Assembly: GCA_963781785.1 (NCBI GenBank)
Contig: CAWAHD010000001.1
Location: 1,488,001-1,552,000, forward strand
Length of the DNA stretch: 64,000 bases
DNA from: CAWAHD01 sp963781785
GTDB taxonomy: Bacteria; Planctomycetota; Planctomycetia; Isosphaerales; Isosphaeraceae
Direction of reading: 5' to 3'
Each line of letters begins with the position of its first letter. The first letter of the stretch is position 1. Positions 44,243 through 55,800 of this stretch are shown piece after piece. Position numbers and translations under genes: made by a program. Under the pieces are notes generated by a model. That model was not told the DNA's origin, searched no databases, and saw only the letters and a program-made list of their open reading frames with translations.

Positions 44243-45160
44243 TCACGGGCTGAGATGGTCGTTGAAGAATGTGCCGACCGTCTGCACGTAGCCCTCGGGA
44301 TCGCTCTCGTACGCCTTGACGTGGTCGACGCCTGGCAGCGTCTTGGTCAAGCATGAGCTGCCCGCGGCCAGTGCCAGCTCGCGGGCCTGGCTCACCGGAA
44401 CGATCGTGTCCGATTCGCCATGGATCACGAGCAGCGGACGCTCGCCCCAGGCCCGGGCGAACCGCGTCGGCACCAAGTCGTCGGTCCTGACGCCATAGAC
44501 CCAGCGCGCAGCCAGGAGGATGCCCGGATTGAACCATCCGGGCAACCCGCTGTGCTCGCTGAGCTGCTTGTCCAGCAACTTGGGCAGGTTACCGTACGGG
44601 CTGTCAAGTACGGCCACCTGGATCGCGGGGTTGCGCGCGGCTTCCATGAGCACGGTCGAGCCGCCCATCGAATAACCGAGCCAGCCGATCCGGTCGTGCG
44701 AGTAACCCTGGGATCGAGCCCATGACATGACCGCACGGATGTCCGCCCGCTCACGCCGCCCGAGATAAAGCCGCGACGGGTCGCTCTCTCCATGTCCCCG
44801 CAAATCGAAGAGGATCACGTCGAATCCGCGGCCGTGCAGGTCTCGCCCCAGGGACGCCATCTCCAGCCACGAGCTCCACATCCCGTGCACGAGCACGACG
44901 AGATGCCGCCGCGCTCGGGTCGGAAGATACCACCCGCGGAGCGTGATCCCATCGTGGGTACGCGTCGACCACGGCTGCGCTGCCTCATTCCACTTGCGAG
45001 GATCGATCCGAGAAGGATGATTGGTGGGCCGGGTCAGGCGATCGGCGGTGAATAGTGAAATTCCGACATAGACCAGTCCGAAGAGGAAGAGCAGAAATCC
45101 GCCAGCCCAGGCACCCAGACGCCTGAGAGATTTTCGCCTCCTTGAAGTCAACTGCTCCAT
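44243..45160 (-). CDS. Membrane-anchored alpha/beta hydrolase
   Basis: 305 residues from MEQLTSRRRKSLRRLGAWAG. One N-terminal membrane helix ('GFLLFLFGLVYVGISLFTAD') is followed by a hydrolase domain: 'LVVLVHGMWSSWLEMASL', 'VILFDLRGHGES', the nucleophile elbow 'GYSMGGS', acid in 'IHGESDTIVP' and the catalytic His in 'GVDHVKAY'. Probably an esterase/thioesterase-like enzyme facing the periplasm; substrate unknown. ATG 45160 has a GAGGAGG site; the frame opens earlier at 45199 but without a ribosome site. Confidence 0.87.
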   Translation of the reverse strand: MEQLTSRRRKSLRRLGAWAGGFLLFLFGLVYVGISLFTADRLTRPTNHPSRIDPRKWNEAAQPWSTRTHDGITLRGWYLPTRARRHLVVLVHGMWSSWLEMASLGRDLHGRGFDVILFDLRGHGESDPSRLYLGRRERADIRAVMSWARSQGYSHDRIGWLGYSMGGSTVLMEAARNPAIQVAVLDSPYGNLPKLLDKQLSEHSGLPGWFNPGILLAARWVYGVRTDDLVPTRFARAWGERPLLVIHGESDTIVPVSQARELALAAGSSCLTKTLPGVDHVKAYESDPEGYVQTVGTFFNDHLSP

Positions 45161-45294
45161 CACGTCCTCCTCGTCGTGATCGTTCCGCCACATACCCACA
45201 AGAACGCCCAGTCGATGTATTGTAATCGGATTTTGGCGATTCCCGCATTTTGCGGATGGATTTGACTCGTAACAGTTGACAGCAAATCAGGTTA

Positions 45295-45518
45295 AGGACG
45301 ATGTGCATTGCCAAGACGCCATGCTCGCTCTCGCACGACCGGAATCGGCTCGGCCGCCCGCGCGGCTATCGCTTTCCGATCCGCGACGTGCGGCTGGCCG
45401 CCGGAGCCGGCTTTCTCTACGCTCTGGCCGGGGAGGTCCAGACGATGCCGGGGCTGACCGGCCGGCCGCGCACGGGATCGACGTTCATCCGGCCGGCGAG
45501 ATCACCGGGTTGAGTTGA
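45295..45518 (+). pseudogene. fhs: C-terminal fragment of formate--tetrahydrofolate ligase
   Basis: One frame reads 'MCIAKTPCSLSHDRNRLGRP', 'IRDVRLAAGAGFLYALAGEV' and 'QTMPGLTGRP', the well-conserved end of FTHFS ('mAKTqySlSdDp...GrP.gF...vre.r.saGAGFi..l.GdimtMPGLpk'). A shift near 45470 moves the last part, 'GIDVHPAGEITGLS', to another frame. About 480 N-terminal residues are absent, so only ~14% of the gene remains. Confidence 0.7.
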
Positions 45519-45577
45519 AGGGGCAGGCGAGGGAAGTCAAAGAGGGCTCGGGCGCGGACTTTGCGGTGGAGGATGGC

Positions 45578-46010
45578 GTGTCAAATGAGGGGCGAGTCCG
45601 CATCGGCACGTCCGGCTATATTTACCCGCATTGGCGGCGCACCTTTTACCCACGGGACTTGCCGGAGAGCGACTGGCTCGCCTTCTACAGCCGCTCCTTC
45701 GACACGGTAAAGATCAACTACACCTTCTACCGCTTGCCAGCGGCCGAAGTGTTTACCGCGTGGCGCCGGCAAGCCCCGTCAGGCTTCGTTTATGCGGTCA
45801 AAGCGAGCCGCTTCCTTACCCACATGAAAATGCTGAAAGATCCCGCCCAACCGCTCAAGGCCGGTATGACCTGGAATAGCTTCGCAGATGGGCCAAGAAG
45901 ATCCGCCAGTTCCGGGCTTCCGATCGCGATGTGTACGCCTACTTTAATAACGATGAGAACGCCTATGCCGTAGCCAATGCCTGCGAGCTGCGCAATCTGC
46001 TGGAAGGGGG
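45578..46010 (+). pseudogene. DUF72 protein with an internal deletion
   Basis: The N-terminal part is clear ('VRIGTSGYIYPHWRRTFYPR', 'SFDTVKINYTFYRLP', 'FVYAVKASRFLTHMKMLKDP'). After 'AQPLKAGM' about 110 residues are missing. After an in-frame stop in a different frame the family's C-terminus follows, 'WAKKIRQFRASDRDVYAYFN' and 'NDENAYAVANACEL'. DUF72 is a TIM-barrel family of unknown function, normally ~240 residues. GTG 45578 with GGAGG six bases upstream is the likely start. It sits directly after the fhs fragment. Confidence 0.7.
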
Positions 46011-46171
46011 ATCGGGGCGTCGTCGTTCGGCTCGTGGTCGCAAAGGTGGAATGGGTTGAGCTCGCTTTCCCATTCCTGTCGAGCTTCGCTTGATGGACCT
46101 GGTTCTGGGGCGACACGCTCTGAGCGATGGCAGGAAGGCCGGGGAGTAGTGCGCGAACAGCGCACTGTCGA

Positions 46172-47149
46172 TCATGCCTCTTGTGCCGATCCTTCCTGTG
46201 CCGGCTGGTCATCTGGGAGCGTGCCCGGTACCGGCGGCTCTTGGGCGTAGTACAGGGCACACTCACCTTCTCGTCCGCGAATGATGCGCTTGCCCCGCAA
46301 CCGTCCGAACTGGGCGGTGATCAACGTCCACTGACCGTGACCGTCGTGGTCGTCGCGGTAGACCACAACCCAATCGTGCGTCATGCCCAGCTCGTGCGCC
46401 TGCGCCGTATTGGAGTAAAGCGCGGTGTACTGGCGGTCGGCGCGATGGGTGTGCATGACCGGCAGCCAAGCCTTGCCGGTTGGGTTCAAGCGGCGCGGCG
46501 CGATCAACCTGAGCTGGCCCTCAGCCGCCTTGCGACGGTACTCCCGATCGACGGAAAGGATCTCCTCCACGCGCGGCTCGGTGAGAGCGGGATGGGTTGG
46601 CCCGGCTGGTTCGGGGCGGGGCTGCCCGGCTGGCTCAGGACGGGGCCGGCGAAACCGGCCGCGCAAGACCTCCTGGACGGCCTGGATGCGCTTGCTTCCC
46701 ATGCCGGGCACCGACGCCAGGCGGCCGTCGTAAGCCGACGCCTCTAGCTCTGCCAGATTCTCGACCCCGAGCTGTTCATGAATCCGAGTGGCGAACTCCA
46801 GACCGATTCCCGGCACCGTCATGAAAAGGCGCTCCGGCCCGGCCTCGCCCCGCAGGCGATCCAGGAGAGGCAGCCGGCCGTTCGAGCGGAGCCTTTGGAT
46901 AGAGCGCGCCAGGGACTGTCCAATCCCGGGCAACTCGATGAGACCGGCGACGCCGTCGGTGGCGAGGATTTCGTGCACCGGTCGCGGCAGGTCGCGCAGG
47001 TTCTGGGCGGCGGTTCGGTAGGCCCGGACGCGATACTGGTTGGCGCCCTGAGCCTCAAGCAGGTCGGCCAGCTCCTCCAGATGAGCGGCGATCTGGTGAT
47101 TGGTGAGGGGCGACGACTGTTCGGGCGGGCGCTCTGTTTGAGTGGACAT
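46172..47149 (-). CDS. Helix-hairpin-helix protein: PolX-like N-terminus with an unassigned C-terminal domain
   Basis: 325 residues from MSTQTERPPEQSSPLTNHQI. Residues ~20-85 resemble the 8-kDa domain of family X polymerases ('IAAHLEELADLLEAQGANQY', 'RVRAYRTAAQNLRDL'), followed by two or three HhH motifs ('LIELPGIGQSLARSIQRL', 'FMTVPGIGLEFATRIHEQLG', 'LASVPGMGSKRIQAVQEVLR'). The polymerase palm and PHP domains of PolX are absent. A proline-rich linker ('RPEPAGQPRPEPAG') leads to a C-terminal domain with 'LPVMHTHRADRQYTALYSNT', 'HDWVVVYRDDHDGHGQWTLI' and 'GKRIIRGREGECALYY', which I do not recognise. It should bind DNA without strong sequence choice; a repair role is inference. Confidence 0.75.
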   Translation of the reverse strand: MSTQTERPPEQSSPLTNHQIAAHLEELADLLEAQGANQYRVRAYRTAAQNLRDLPRPVHEILATDGVAGLIELPGIGQSLARSIQRLRSNGRLPLLDRLRGEAGPERLFMTVPGIGLEFATRIHEQLGVENLAELEASAYDGRLASVPGMGSKRIQAVQEVLRGRFRRPRPEPAGQPRPEPAGPTHPALTEPRVEEILSVDREYRRKAAEGQLRLIAPRRLNPTGKAWLPVMHTHRADRQYTALYSNTAQAHELGMTHDWVVVYRDDHDGHGQWTLITAQFGRLRGKRIIRGREGECALYYAQEPPVPGTLPDDQPAQEGSAQEA

Positions 47150-47921
47150 GTTTCTGCCTCTGGCTACTTCAGGCCACTTTTCCTCCGGAAAGCCTCGTTG
47201 AGAATTGCAGGCGACTGGGTTCATCTTAGCGTGTCGAGCTATCCGTGAGGTGTTGATTCACGGCAGCACGTAATTCCTCTTTCCGCGCCAGGGGATTGAC
47301 AGGGGGCGCGGGGCGATTGAGAATCTTGACCTCAGTCAGGAGAGGCGCACGCCCGGAACTCTGACAAGGAACGAGGTCTTGAGGCGGATCTGAATCAGGA
47401 CCGGTTCCGGATCGGACGCAGCCGGACGACGCACGCGGGTGTCGGCGTGTATTTATTGACCACGCGCGGGCGATGTTTGCCCTGGACCGGCCTGTACCTC
47501 CCACAGCAGGGATTTGTCTGAGCGCGCGGATGAGACGCAGGCTGATCTCCTTGACGCGCTACCTCTCGTAGCGAGCCGCAGTGACGAGATCGACACGCGG
47601 CGCCAAGGCTGGCCTGCGCCGGCTGCGATGATCGACCGACCCCAATTCTGGCCGCAAGATGCTGTGTTTGGTGCCTGCAGCGACCCCCGCCCGTTCGTCA
47701 CGTCGGCGAGATGAACAAAACATTTCGGTCAACTCACGTTTTCTTGATTACTCAGCGAACCCCATCGGCCAAATAGAAAATCGGATCCGCTTGGACTTAG
47801 GTTTTTGAACCACCGCTGTAATGACTCATGGACGACTGGTGTCTGACGTGGCGCGGTGGTTGTCAGTCCGGGCGGTGACGGCAGAACCGACTTTCCTCGA
47901 ACGGTTTCGCGGCTTCAGAGG
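47150..47921. other. Gene-free region between the HhH gene and the exoprotein
   Basis: About 770 bases. Short open frames on both strands have no recognisable content, ribosome site or family similarity. It should contain the promoters of the two divergent genes, but no clear -35/-10 pair was seen. Confidence 0.45.
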
Positions 47922-49744
47922 ATGACCAAGATGATCAAGCGAGTCCGCTCCCTCTTCAAACGCGACGTCCGACCGAGGAAGAATCGGTTGACGACGGTGA
48001 CTCGCGCCGCGGTCTCTCGATAGGAAAATCGCGTGCTGCTTGCGGTGAACTGGACGAACCCCAACGGGGGTGACTGGGACACGCCCGGCAACTGGAGCAG
48101 CGGTACTGTCCCAGGGCCAAGCGATGATGCGATCATCAACATCGCCGGAATCACCGTCACCCATTCTGCCAGTGTGACCGACGCGGTGCGCAGCCTGACG
48201 AGCCAGGCGGACGTCACGCTGTCTGGCGGATCGCTAATCGTGACCGGCCAGGTGCAAGGCCCCGGCGATCTGACCTTGGCCGGGGGCTCGCTCGGCGGAG
48301 CCACCTTCGACGTAGGCACGACAATCGCCGTGGCCAACGCCGGCGGAACACTGAGCGGCGTGACGCTCGGCGGCAGGCTGGACCTCAACAGCAGCACGCC
48401 CACGGTGACCGTGACCGGTGGGCTGACGCTCTCGGGCGGCACCGTCGTGTTCGAGCCGAGTACGTACGGAATCGTCCGTTTCAGCGACGCGACCGCATCG
48501 CTCACCGGCACGGGCAGCGTGACCTTCAGCAACAACAACGGATATTACAGCAACGCGCTTCAGGAGGATGCCGCGGGGGGCACCCTGACGATCGGGCCCA
48601 ACATCACCATTAGCGGGGGCACGGGCACGATCGGCTATAACAGCGCCATTGGCGGCCCGTCAAACGTTTCGTTCGTCAATGAGGGGACCATCGACGCGGA
48701 TGCCGCGGGGACCATCACGCTGAATGGCAACGCGTGGTCCAATAGCGGCACCGTCGAGTCCACCGGCGGCGGCAACCTCAACCTCTACGGCACCGGCTGG
48801 ACCAACTCCGGGACGGTGACCGCCAATACCGGCACGCTCAATCTGGGCAATGCGTCCTGGTCCAACACCGGGACCGTGACGTCGACCGGCGCGACGACCA
48901 ACCTCGGGGGCACTTTCACGCAGGCGAACCTGGGGACGTTCACTCGCTCCGGGGGGACGGTGAACCTGACTGGCACGCTGACCAACACCGGCGGCACGCT
49001 TGCCCTGAATGCCACGACCGGTTCGTGGAACCTGTCGGGGGGGACGATCGACGGAGGTAGCGTCAGCGCCACGGGGGGCGCCGGCTGGAGGGTACGGACC
49101 AGGGGGGCACGCTCGAGGGTGGCGTGACGCTCTCCGGCGACCCGTCGCTGACCAACCCGGTGGTGCTCGACCTGGCCACCAACGAGACGCACGTCTCGAT
49201 CGGCGGTGGTGCGCTCACGCTGGCCAACGCGACGGTGGCGATCGAGCCGGGCACTTACGGAGTGCTCTCGTTCACCGATGTGTCGGCCTCGTTGGCTGGC
49301 ATGGGCAGCGTGACCTTCAGCAACAACAACGGCTATTACAGCAACACGCTTCAGGAAGACGCCGCCGGCGGCACCCTGACGATCGGGCCCAACATCACCA
49401 TCAGCGGCGGCACCGGCACAATCGGCTATAGTGCCAACATTGGGGGACCGGCCAACGTCTCGTTTGTCAACGAAGGGACCATTGACGCCGATGTCGAGGG
49501 GACTATCACGCTGAATGGCAACGCGTGGTTGAGTAGCGGCACCGTCGAGTCCTCCGGCGGCGGCGACCTCAACCTGTACGGCACCGGCTGGACCAACTCC
49601 GGGACGGTGACCGCCAATACCGGCACGCTCAATCTGGGCAATGCGTCCTGGTCCAACACCGGGACCGTGACGTCGACCGGCGCGACGACTAACCTCGGGG
49701 GCACACAACCTGGCCCACCAGAACACACATCCGGGGATGGCTAG
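47922..49744 (+). CDS. Planctomycete exoprotein with autotransporter-like Gly/Thr/Ser repeats, frameshifted and truncated
   Basis: Three frames form one protein. The first opens MTKMIKRVRSLFKRDVRPRK and stops at 48024; the next begins with 'ENRVLLAVNWTNPNGGDWDT', a form of the N-terminal '(L)E.R.LLA' motif found after the basic start of many planctomycete secreted proteins. The body consists of beta-helix-like repeats rich in G, T, N and S ('GSVTFSNNNGYYSN', 'NEGTIDADAAGTITLNGNAW', 'NSGTVTANTGTLNLGNASW'). A frame change near 49105 joins the last part, which ends suddenly with 'QPGPPEHTSGDG' just before the PKS operon. Presumably a secreted or surface adhesin-like protein. Truncation at the 3' end is likely, as relatives are longer and end in a sorting signal. 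Confidence 0.65.
48513..49704 (+). repeat. Internal tandem duplication, offset 791 bp
   Basis: The ~400-bp blocks 48513-48913 and 49304-49704 are nearly identical and keep an exact 791-base offset, while flanking parts of the repeat are much more diverged. Both encode the 'VTFSNNNGYYSN' to 'TSTGATTNLGGT' segment. The second copy ends exactly where the exoprotein leaves its repeat pattern. Recent duplication or gene conversion is likely; long identical blocks could also cause misassembly here. Confidence 0.85.
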
Positions 49745-49813
49745 AAACGGCCGGTGCAAACCGGTCGTCAAAGAAGCCCGGAGGTGAGCGAATCCCCCGA
49801 AGAGAAGGAAGCG

Positions 49814-52800
49814 TCAAGAACGGTTCTTGACGTCTTTTGTCGCGAGCATCCGTTCGACCTCGTCATCGGAGAGCTGTTCCAGCCGATCAATCATCGAGAT
49901 GGTCTTGCCGTTTCCGCGTGGTTGCGCAATTCGATCGGGGGCTTCTCGCGGGAGCCATCTGTCGGCCACATAGCGTGTCAGAGACGCGATCGTCGGGTGG
50001 TCGAAGACCACCGTGGCTGGCAACGGCCGTTCCAAACCCAAACCGGCCCCGAGGAGATTGCGAAGCTCGACAGCCATCAACGAATCCAGACCCAGATCAC
50101 TGAAGGGTTGCTTCGCGTCGATCATCTGTGTCGGCCCAAGGTTGAGGACGTGGGCGACCTGTGCGCTCACGAACGCCCGCAGGCGCAAATCGCGTTTCGC
50201 GGGCGGAATACCCTCCAGCTCGGTCAGGAGGCTGGGCGCCGGCGCCTGCTGGAAATCGCGCGAGGCCGGCGCATCGCCGACCAGGTTCGCGAAGAAGGAT
50301 CGCTCCTCCGGACACGGCCAGCTTTCGAGGAACTTCGGCCATTCGACGCGCATGACCCCGACCTGGGGGCTGACGCCGGCCAGCAGCGATTCGAGAGCCA
50401 TCAGGCCCTGATCGGGCGAGAATGCAGAGATCCCATGCTGTGCAACGCTCCGGTCGATTCCGCGCTCGGCGGCGACCCCAACTTCGGACCACGCGCCCCA
50501 GTCGATGCTCAAGGCTGGCAACCCCATCCCCCGACGGCGATGGGCCAGTGCGTCCAGGAAGGCGTTGGCCGCCGCATAGTTGCCTTGGCCGGGCGAGCCC
50601 AGAAGCGCCGATATCGAAGAGAAGAGGACGAAGAAATCCAGGGGGATGTCGCGAGTGAGTCTGTGCAGGTTCCACGCGCCCAAGACCTTTGGGGCCATGA
50701 CGCTGGCGAAACGCTCCCGATTTTGAAGCGAGAGCACCCCATCGTCCAGGACGACCGCGGCGTGGAAGACGCCGCGTAGCGGTGCCCCGGAACTGGCGAT
50801 CTCCGCGATAACTCGGCGGAGGTCGTCCTCGCAGGCAGCGTCACCCTGAATGATCCTTACACTAGCCCCGATTCGCTGGGTTTCTTCGATCCAGTCCTGA
50901 GACTTGGCGGTGGGGCTGCGCCTCGCCATGAGAACCAGGTGTCCCGCACCCCGTTGCGCCATCCAGCGCGCAAGCCGCAGGCCAAGGCCGCCGAGGCCAC
51001 CGATGAGCAAGTAACTTCCGTCTGAGCGGAACGACAAGGGCAACGGACCGGTCCCGGACGCACGCCGGTCGGCCTCGAACTCGCGCCGCTGGGAGACGAC
51101 GACCTTGCCGATGTGCTTCGCCCGCGCCATGTGGCGAAACGCCTGGGCGGCTTCGCTGTACGGAAACACCCGCATCGGCAACGGTCGTAGAACACCCTGC
51201 TCCAGCCAGGCCGACAGTTGACGGAAGGTGCCACCAATCGACGCGGGATCGTTCCGGATCATCTGCCCGACGTCGATCGCAAAATAGGACGCCTCCTTAT
51301 TCACGGCCGAGACTTCTTGAGAGCTCCACATGTCGGCTTTGCCGATTTCGAGGAAGCGTCCGCCGGGGCGGAGAAGCGCCAGGCTATGGCGGATCGAATC
51401 GCCGGTCAGGGAGTTCAATACGATGTCGACTCCGTCGCCATGTGTGAACTTCGGGATTTCGTCGGCGAAGTCGAGCGAGCGTGAGTCCATGACGTAAGGC
51501 ACGCCCATGGCCTGAAGAAACGCCCGTTTCAGAGCATCCCGGCGGTCGCGAAGACGGTGGCGCCCGCCCGCTGGGCGAGCGCAACGGCGGCCATTCCCAC
51601 TCCGCCCGCGGCGGTATGGATCAATACCCGCTCACGTGCAGACATCTGGCCCACGGCGTGTAGCGCGTAGTACGCGGTCAGGTACGCGAGCGGGAAGGTC
51701 GCCGCTTCCTCGAAGCTGAGATGCCGTGGCTTGGGCACGACGAGCTGAGCGGATGCGGTCACGAAGGTGCCGAACCCTCCCATCGTGATCGCGATCACCT
51801 CGTCGCCGACCCGAAAGTCGGTCACGCTTGCCCCAACGCGCGTGACGATACCCGAGCACTCGCCGCCCAGGGGCTCGGGGTCGCTGCGCGCGCCCAGTAC
51901 ATTGAGGACGTCTCGGAAATTAAGGCCGGTCGCGCGGACGCGAATTTCCAGCTCGTCGAGATTCACCGCCGGCCGGAGGGCCAACCGGAATTCAATCCGA
52001 TCGAGTCCTCCGGGCGGGGCGCAGTACAGTTCCTGCGGCTGGGAAGTGTCAATGGCCGCGCCTGCGAAGGGCCCATCGTCTGCAAGCCGGATCAGCCGAG
52101 GGACCAGGCGGTCGCCCTGTCGAAGCGCAACCTGCGCTTCTCCATCGCCAGCGTAGAGTTCGTCGAACACGAATTCTGCCTCGCGTGGGTCGGCGCCTAA
52201 GGCCAAGTCCAAGCGCATGCAGTGCAGCTCCGGATGTTCCAGTGCAATTACCTTGCCCAGGCCCCAAACCGGCGCCTGGGTCGCAGAAACGAGCGACGGG
52301 CCTGGGCCAACCGCCTGGGCGCCTCGCGTGACCAACCACAGTCCGGGCGTTGCGGTCTGCGGGATCGCGATCAGTGCCTGCACCAGATGCAGAATACTGT
52401 AACAACCCAGGTTCTGAGCGTCAGCCACGCGGGCCGGTGTATCTGCCTCGCAGCACGCTCCGTCGAGAGACCAGAGGTGAATCACACCGCATCGCAGGGA
52501 CGGGCCCTCGCCCAGCACTTCGCGGAATAATCGGGCAAAGTCTGCCGGCGACGCCGGGCGGACTTCGGCGACGTCCTCGGTCTTGATCTGAAACGCCGGT
52601 CCGGCGAAGACCAGCACACTCCGCTGCCCCGATCGTTTCAGCCGGGAGGCGAGCTGCTCGCCAAGACCGCCGTGATCGCTGAAGATCAGCCAGGTGTCAT
52701 GTCCCTGTGCGGCGCTGATCCCGACGCCGGGCGTTATTGGCTTTGGCTGCCAGGCGACCTCGTAAAACCAGCCGGCGAGGCTGCTGGAGCTGTCGCGCTC

Positions 52801-55800
52801 TAAGGCTTCGGGGGTGGCTCGCTTCATCACCAGGCCTTCGAGCTTCGCGTAGAGTCGACCCTCCTCGTCGAACAGGTCGACGTGCCCGGTCAGCGTAACC
52901 CCCTCGTTCGTCGTCGGCTTCTCAACCCGCGCATGACTGATGAGGGAAGTAGCGCCCCTGTCAAAAACCGTGAAACGTTCGATGGCGATGGGCAGGAAGG
53001 CGCGATGCTCGTGGTTCGCTGGTTCGACGCCTGCCGCGGCGGCCAAGACCTGCATGCCGGCGTCGAGCAAGGCGGGGTGGATGTGATAGGATCCGGCTTC
53101 GCCCACATTGGGTGCCGGCAGATGCAGCTCGCCGATCGCCTCCCTATCGCCGGAGTAGGCTCGCGCAACTCCGCGCAACGAAGGGCCGAAGTTCAGCCCT
53201 CGCTCGCCGAGGGACCCATAGAAGGCGTCGGAGTCGATCACCACCGAGCAGCGGGAGCGGACTGTTTGGAGGACTTCGCCCGCTGGCGATTCCATGGCCG
53301 GCTCGCCCGATCGCGAACTCACTGTGCCCGCGACATGGAGTCTCCAGGCTGGCTCGGAGTCCGGTTCGCCCAGGCTGTAAACCTGGAAGGCGGCCCTGCC
53401 TGGGTGTTGCGGAACAAAGACTGTCTGGATCACACGATCGCCGGCGGGGGGGAGCACCAATGCTTCGGCGATCGTCAAGTCCTCGAGCGACACGTCAGCC
53501 GTACCCCACCAGGCCGCAACGGCAGCCACCAGCATTTCGAGGTACGCCACGGTCGGAACGATCACCATCCCGTGCACGGTGTGGTCGCGCAAAAAAGGGG
53601 CGGTGTCCACGCCAAGCCGCGTCTCGAAGACGACCTCTTTAAGCGGCGACCCCAATCGATCACCCACCAGGGGGTGTCGCTGCGCGGCGCTGGCGTTGGG
53701 GCGAACGAACGCTGCCTCTGTCTGCGGCCCGTGAGCCGGCTCGATTGGCCCGACCCAGTATCGCTCCCGCTGGAACGGGTAGGTCGGCAGCGCGAGGCGA
53801 CGGCGCTTGTAGTCGCGGTCGAAACCCTGCCAATCGATGCAAGCGCCGAGGGCGTAGAGCGTGGACAGGCTCTCGACAACCTGCTGCCAGTCATCCTGCC
53901 CGCGTCGCAGGGATGGCAACCAGGACGCCCCAGGAAACCGCGCGGCACTCAAGCCCGCCAGGTTCGGATCGGGGCCAATCTCCAGGAAGATTCCGTAGCC
54001 TCGGCCGCGAAGCGAATCCAGAGCAGCAGCGAACCGAACGGGACTGCTGGCGTGGCGCTGCCAGTATGCGGCGCCGGGAAGCTCACGTGAAGTAACCGGC
54101 CGCCCGGTGTCGGTTGAGACAAATGTGATCTGGGGCGGCGAGTAACGGATCTCGCTGGCGAGCTGCTCGAATCGCGCGAGTGCATCGGACCCATGCGTCT
54201 CCTCTGCGGATACGGCCGCGGTCCCGCCCTCCGGCGGGAGGGCTCGCATGAAACGGCCCCGGGCAACGACGAGCTTGAGGGCGTCCGCCAGGCTGAGAAC
54301 GCCTGCCAGGCAGGCTGCGACGAATTCGCCGATCCCGTGACCCACGGCAGCGGAGCATTCAATGCCCCACGATCGCCACATTTCGGCCAGCGAATATTCG
54401 AGGGCGAATAACGCGGGTTGTGCGTACTCGGTCTGGTCGAGTCTTGCCGCGGCCAGACCGCCTGGCTCGCTGTGAAGGAGGTCCAGGAGCGGAATGTCCA
54501 GGTGGGGACGGAGGATATCGTTGCAGCGGTTGAGGGTATGACGAAACGTCGGCTGTGTTTCGTAGAGGCGACACCCCATGCCAGCGTACTGCGACCCCTG
54601 ATCGGTGAAGACGAACGCGACCTTGGGCCGGTCGACGCCCTCGATTCGCCCCGTTTTCATCCGCGTCGCACGATGCCCTTTGACAAAGGCGTCGAGCGAA
54701 TCGCGCACTTGCTCGCAGGTTTCGGCGGTGACGACGAGACGATGACTCCAGTGCGCGCGTCCGGCGTTCGCGGTGAATGCGATATCGGGGAGCGCCTCCG
54801 CAGGCCCGGACATCAGCATGGTCCTGTGTCGCCCAGCCAGCTCCCGGAGGGCATTTTCGCTCTTGGCCGAGAGCGTGTAAACGTGGAGGGGCCGCTCGAC
54901 GTATGACGTTTCGGTGCTTGAGTCCGGCGCCTCTTCGAGCACCGCGTGCGCGTTGGTCCCGCTGAAACCGAATCCGCTGAGCCCGGCAATGCGGGGGCCG
55001 TCCGCGGACGGCCATGGCGTCAGGTCCGTCACGACCCGGACCGGCAACTCGTTCCAGGCAATGTGCGGATTGGGCGTGTGGAGATGAAGCTGCGCCGGGA
55101 TTTGCCGGTGCCGCAAAGCGAGGACCGTCTTGATGAGCCCTGCCACGCCCGCCGCGGCCGCTGTGTGCCCGATGTTCGTCTTCACCGAGCCGATGAGCAA
55201 GGGCTTGTCGCGAGCGCGTCCATTTCCCAGGGCGGCGGCCAGAGCCTGGACCTCGATCGGATCACCGAGCGACGTGCCCGGACCGTGCGCTTCGACGTAG
55301 CTCACCCGCAGCGGGTCTACGCCGCCGCTGGCGAGCGCCTCGCGAATCAGCGCTTCCTGAGCTGGACCGTTGGGGGCCGTCAGGGCGCTGCTCTGGCCGT
55401 CCTGATTGACTGCCGTGCCTCGGACCAAAGCCAGGACCCGGTTCCCGTCGATTCGCGCGTCGGACAGCCGCTTGAGCATGACGACGCCACATCCTTCCCC
55501 CTGCCCGAAGCCGTCGGCCGCGGCGTCGAAGGTCTTGCATCGGCCGTCGGGTGACATCATCCGCGCCTGGCATAGCGTGATCGAGCTCTCCGGCGACAGG
55601 ATCAGGTGAACGCCCCCAACCAGGGCCGTCCGGCATTCTCCCGAGCGGAGGCTCTGGCAGGCAAGATGCAGGGCCACCAGCGACGAAGAGCAGGCAGTGT
55701 CAACGGAGAGGCTTGGTCCGTGCAGTCCCAGCACGTAAGACAGGCGGCCCGATGCAATACTATGAGCAACGCCTGATCCGAAGTACGCGTCCAGCAGCGT

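Noticed and set aside
44232..44249. Hairpin at the hydrolase stop as a terminator
   Set aside because: Only a 6-bp stem, overlaps the stop codon and has no T-run.
47226..47504. 92-codon open frame on the minus strand
   Set aside because: No ribosome site, basic low-complexity composition, no family features.
52882..54090. 402-codon open frame antisense to pksC
   Set aside because: Lies across the AT and DH coding region of pksC and has no recognisable content.
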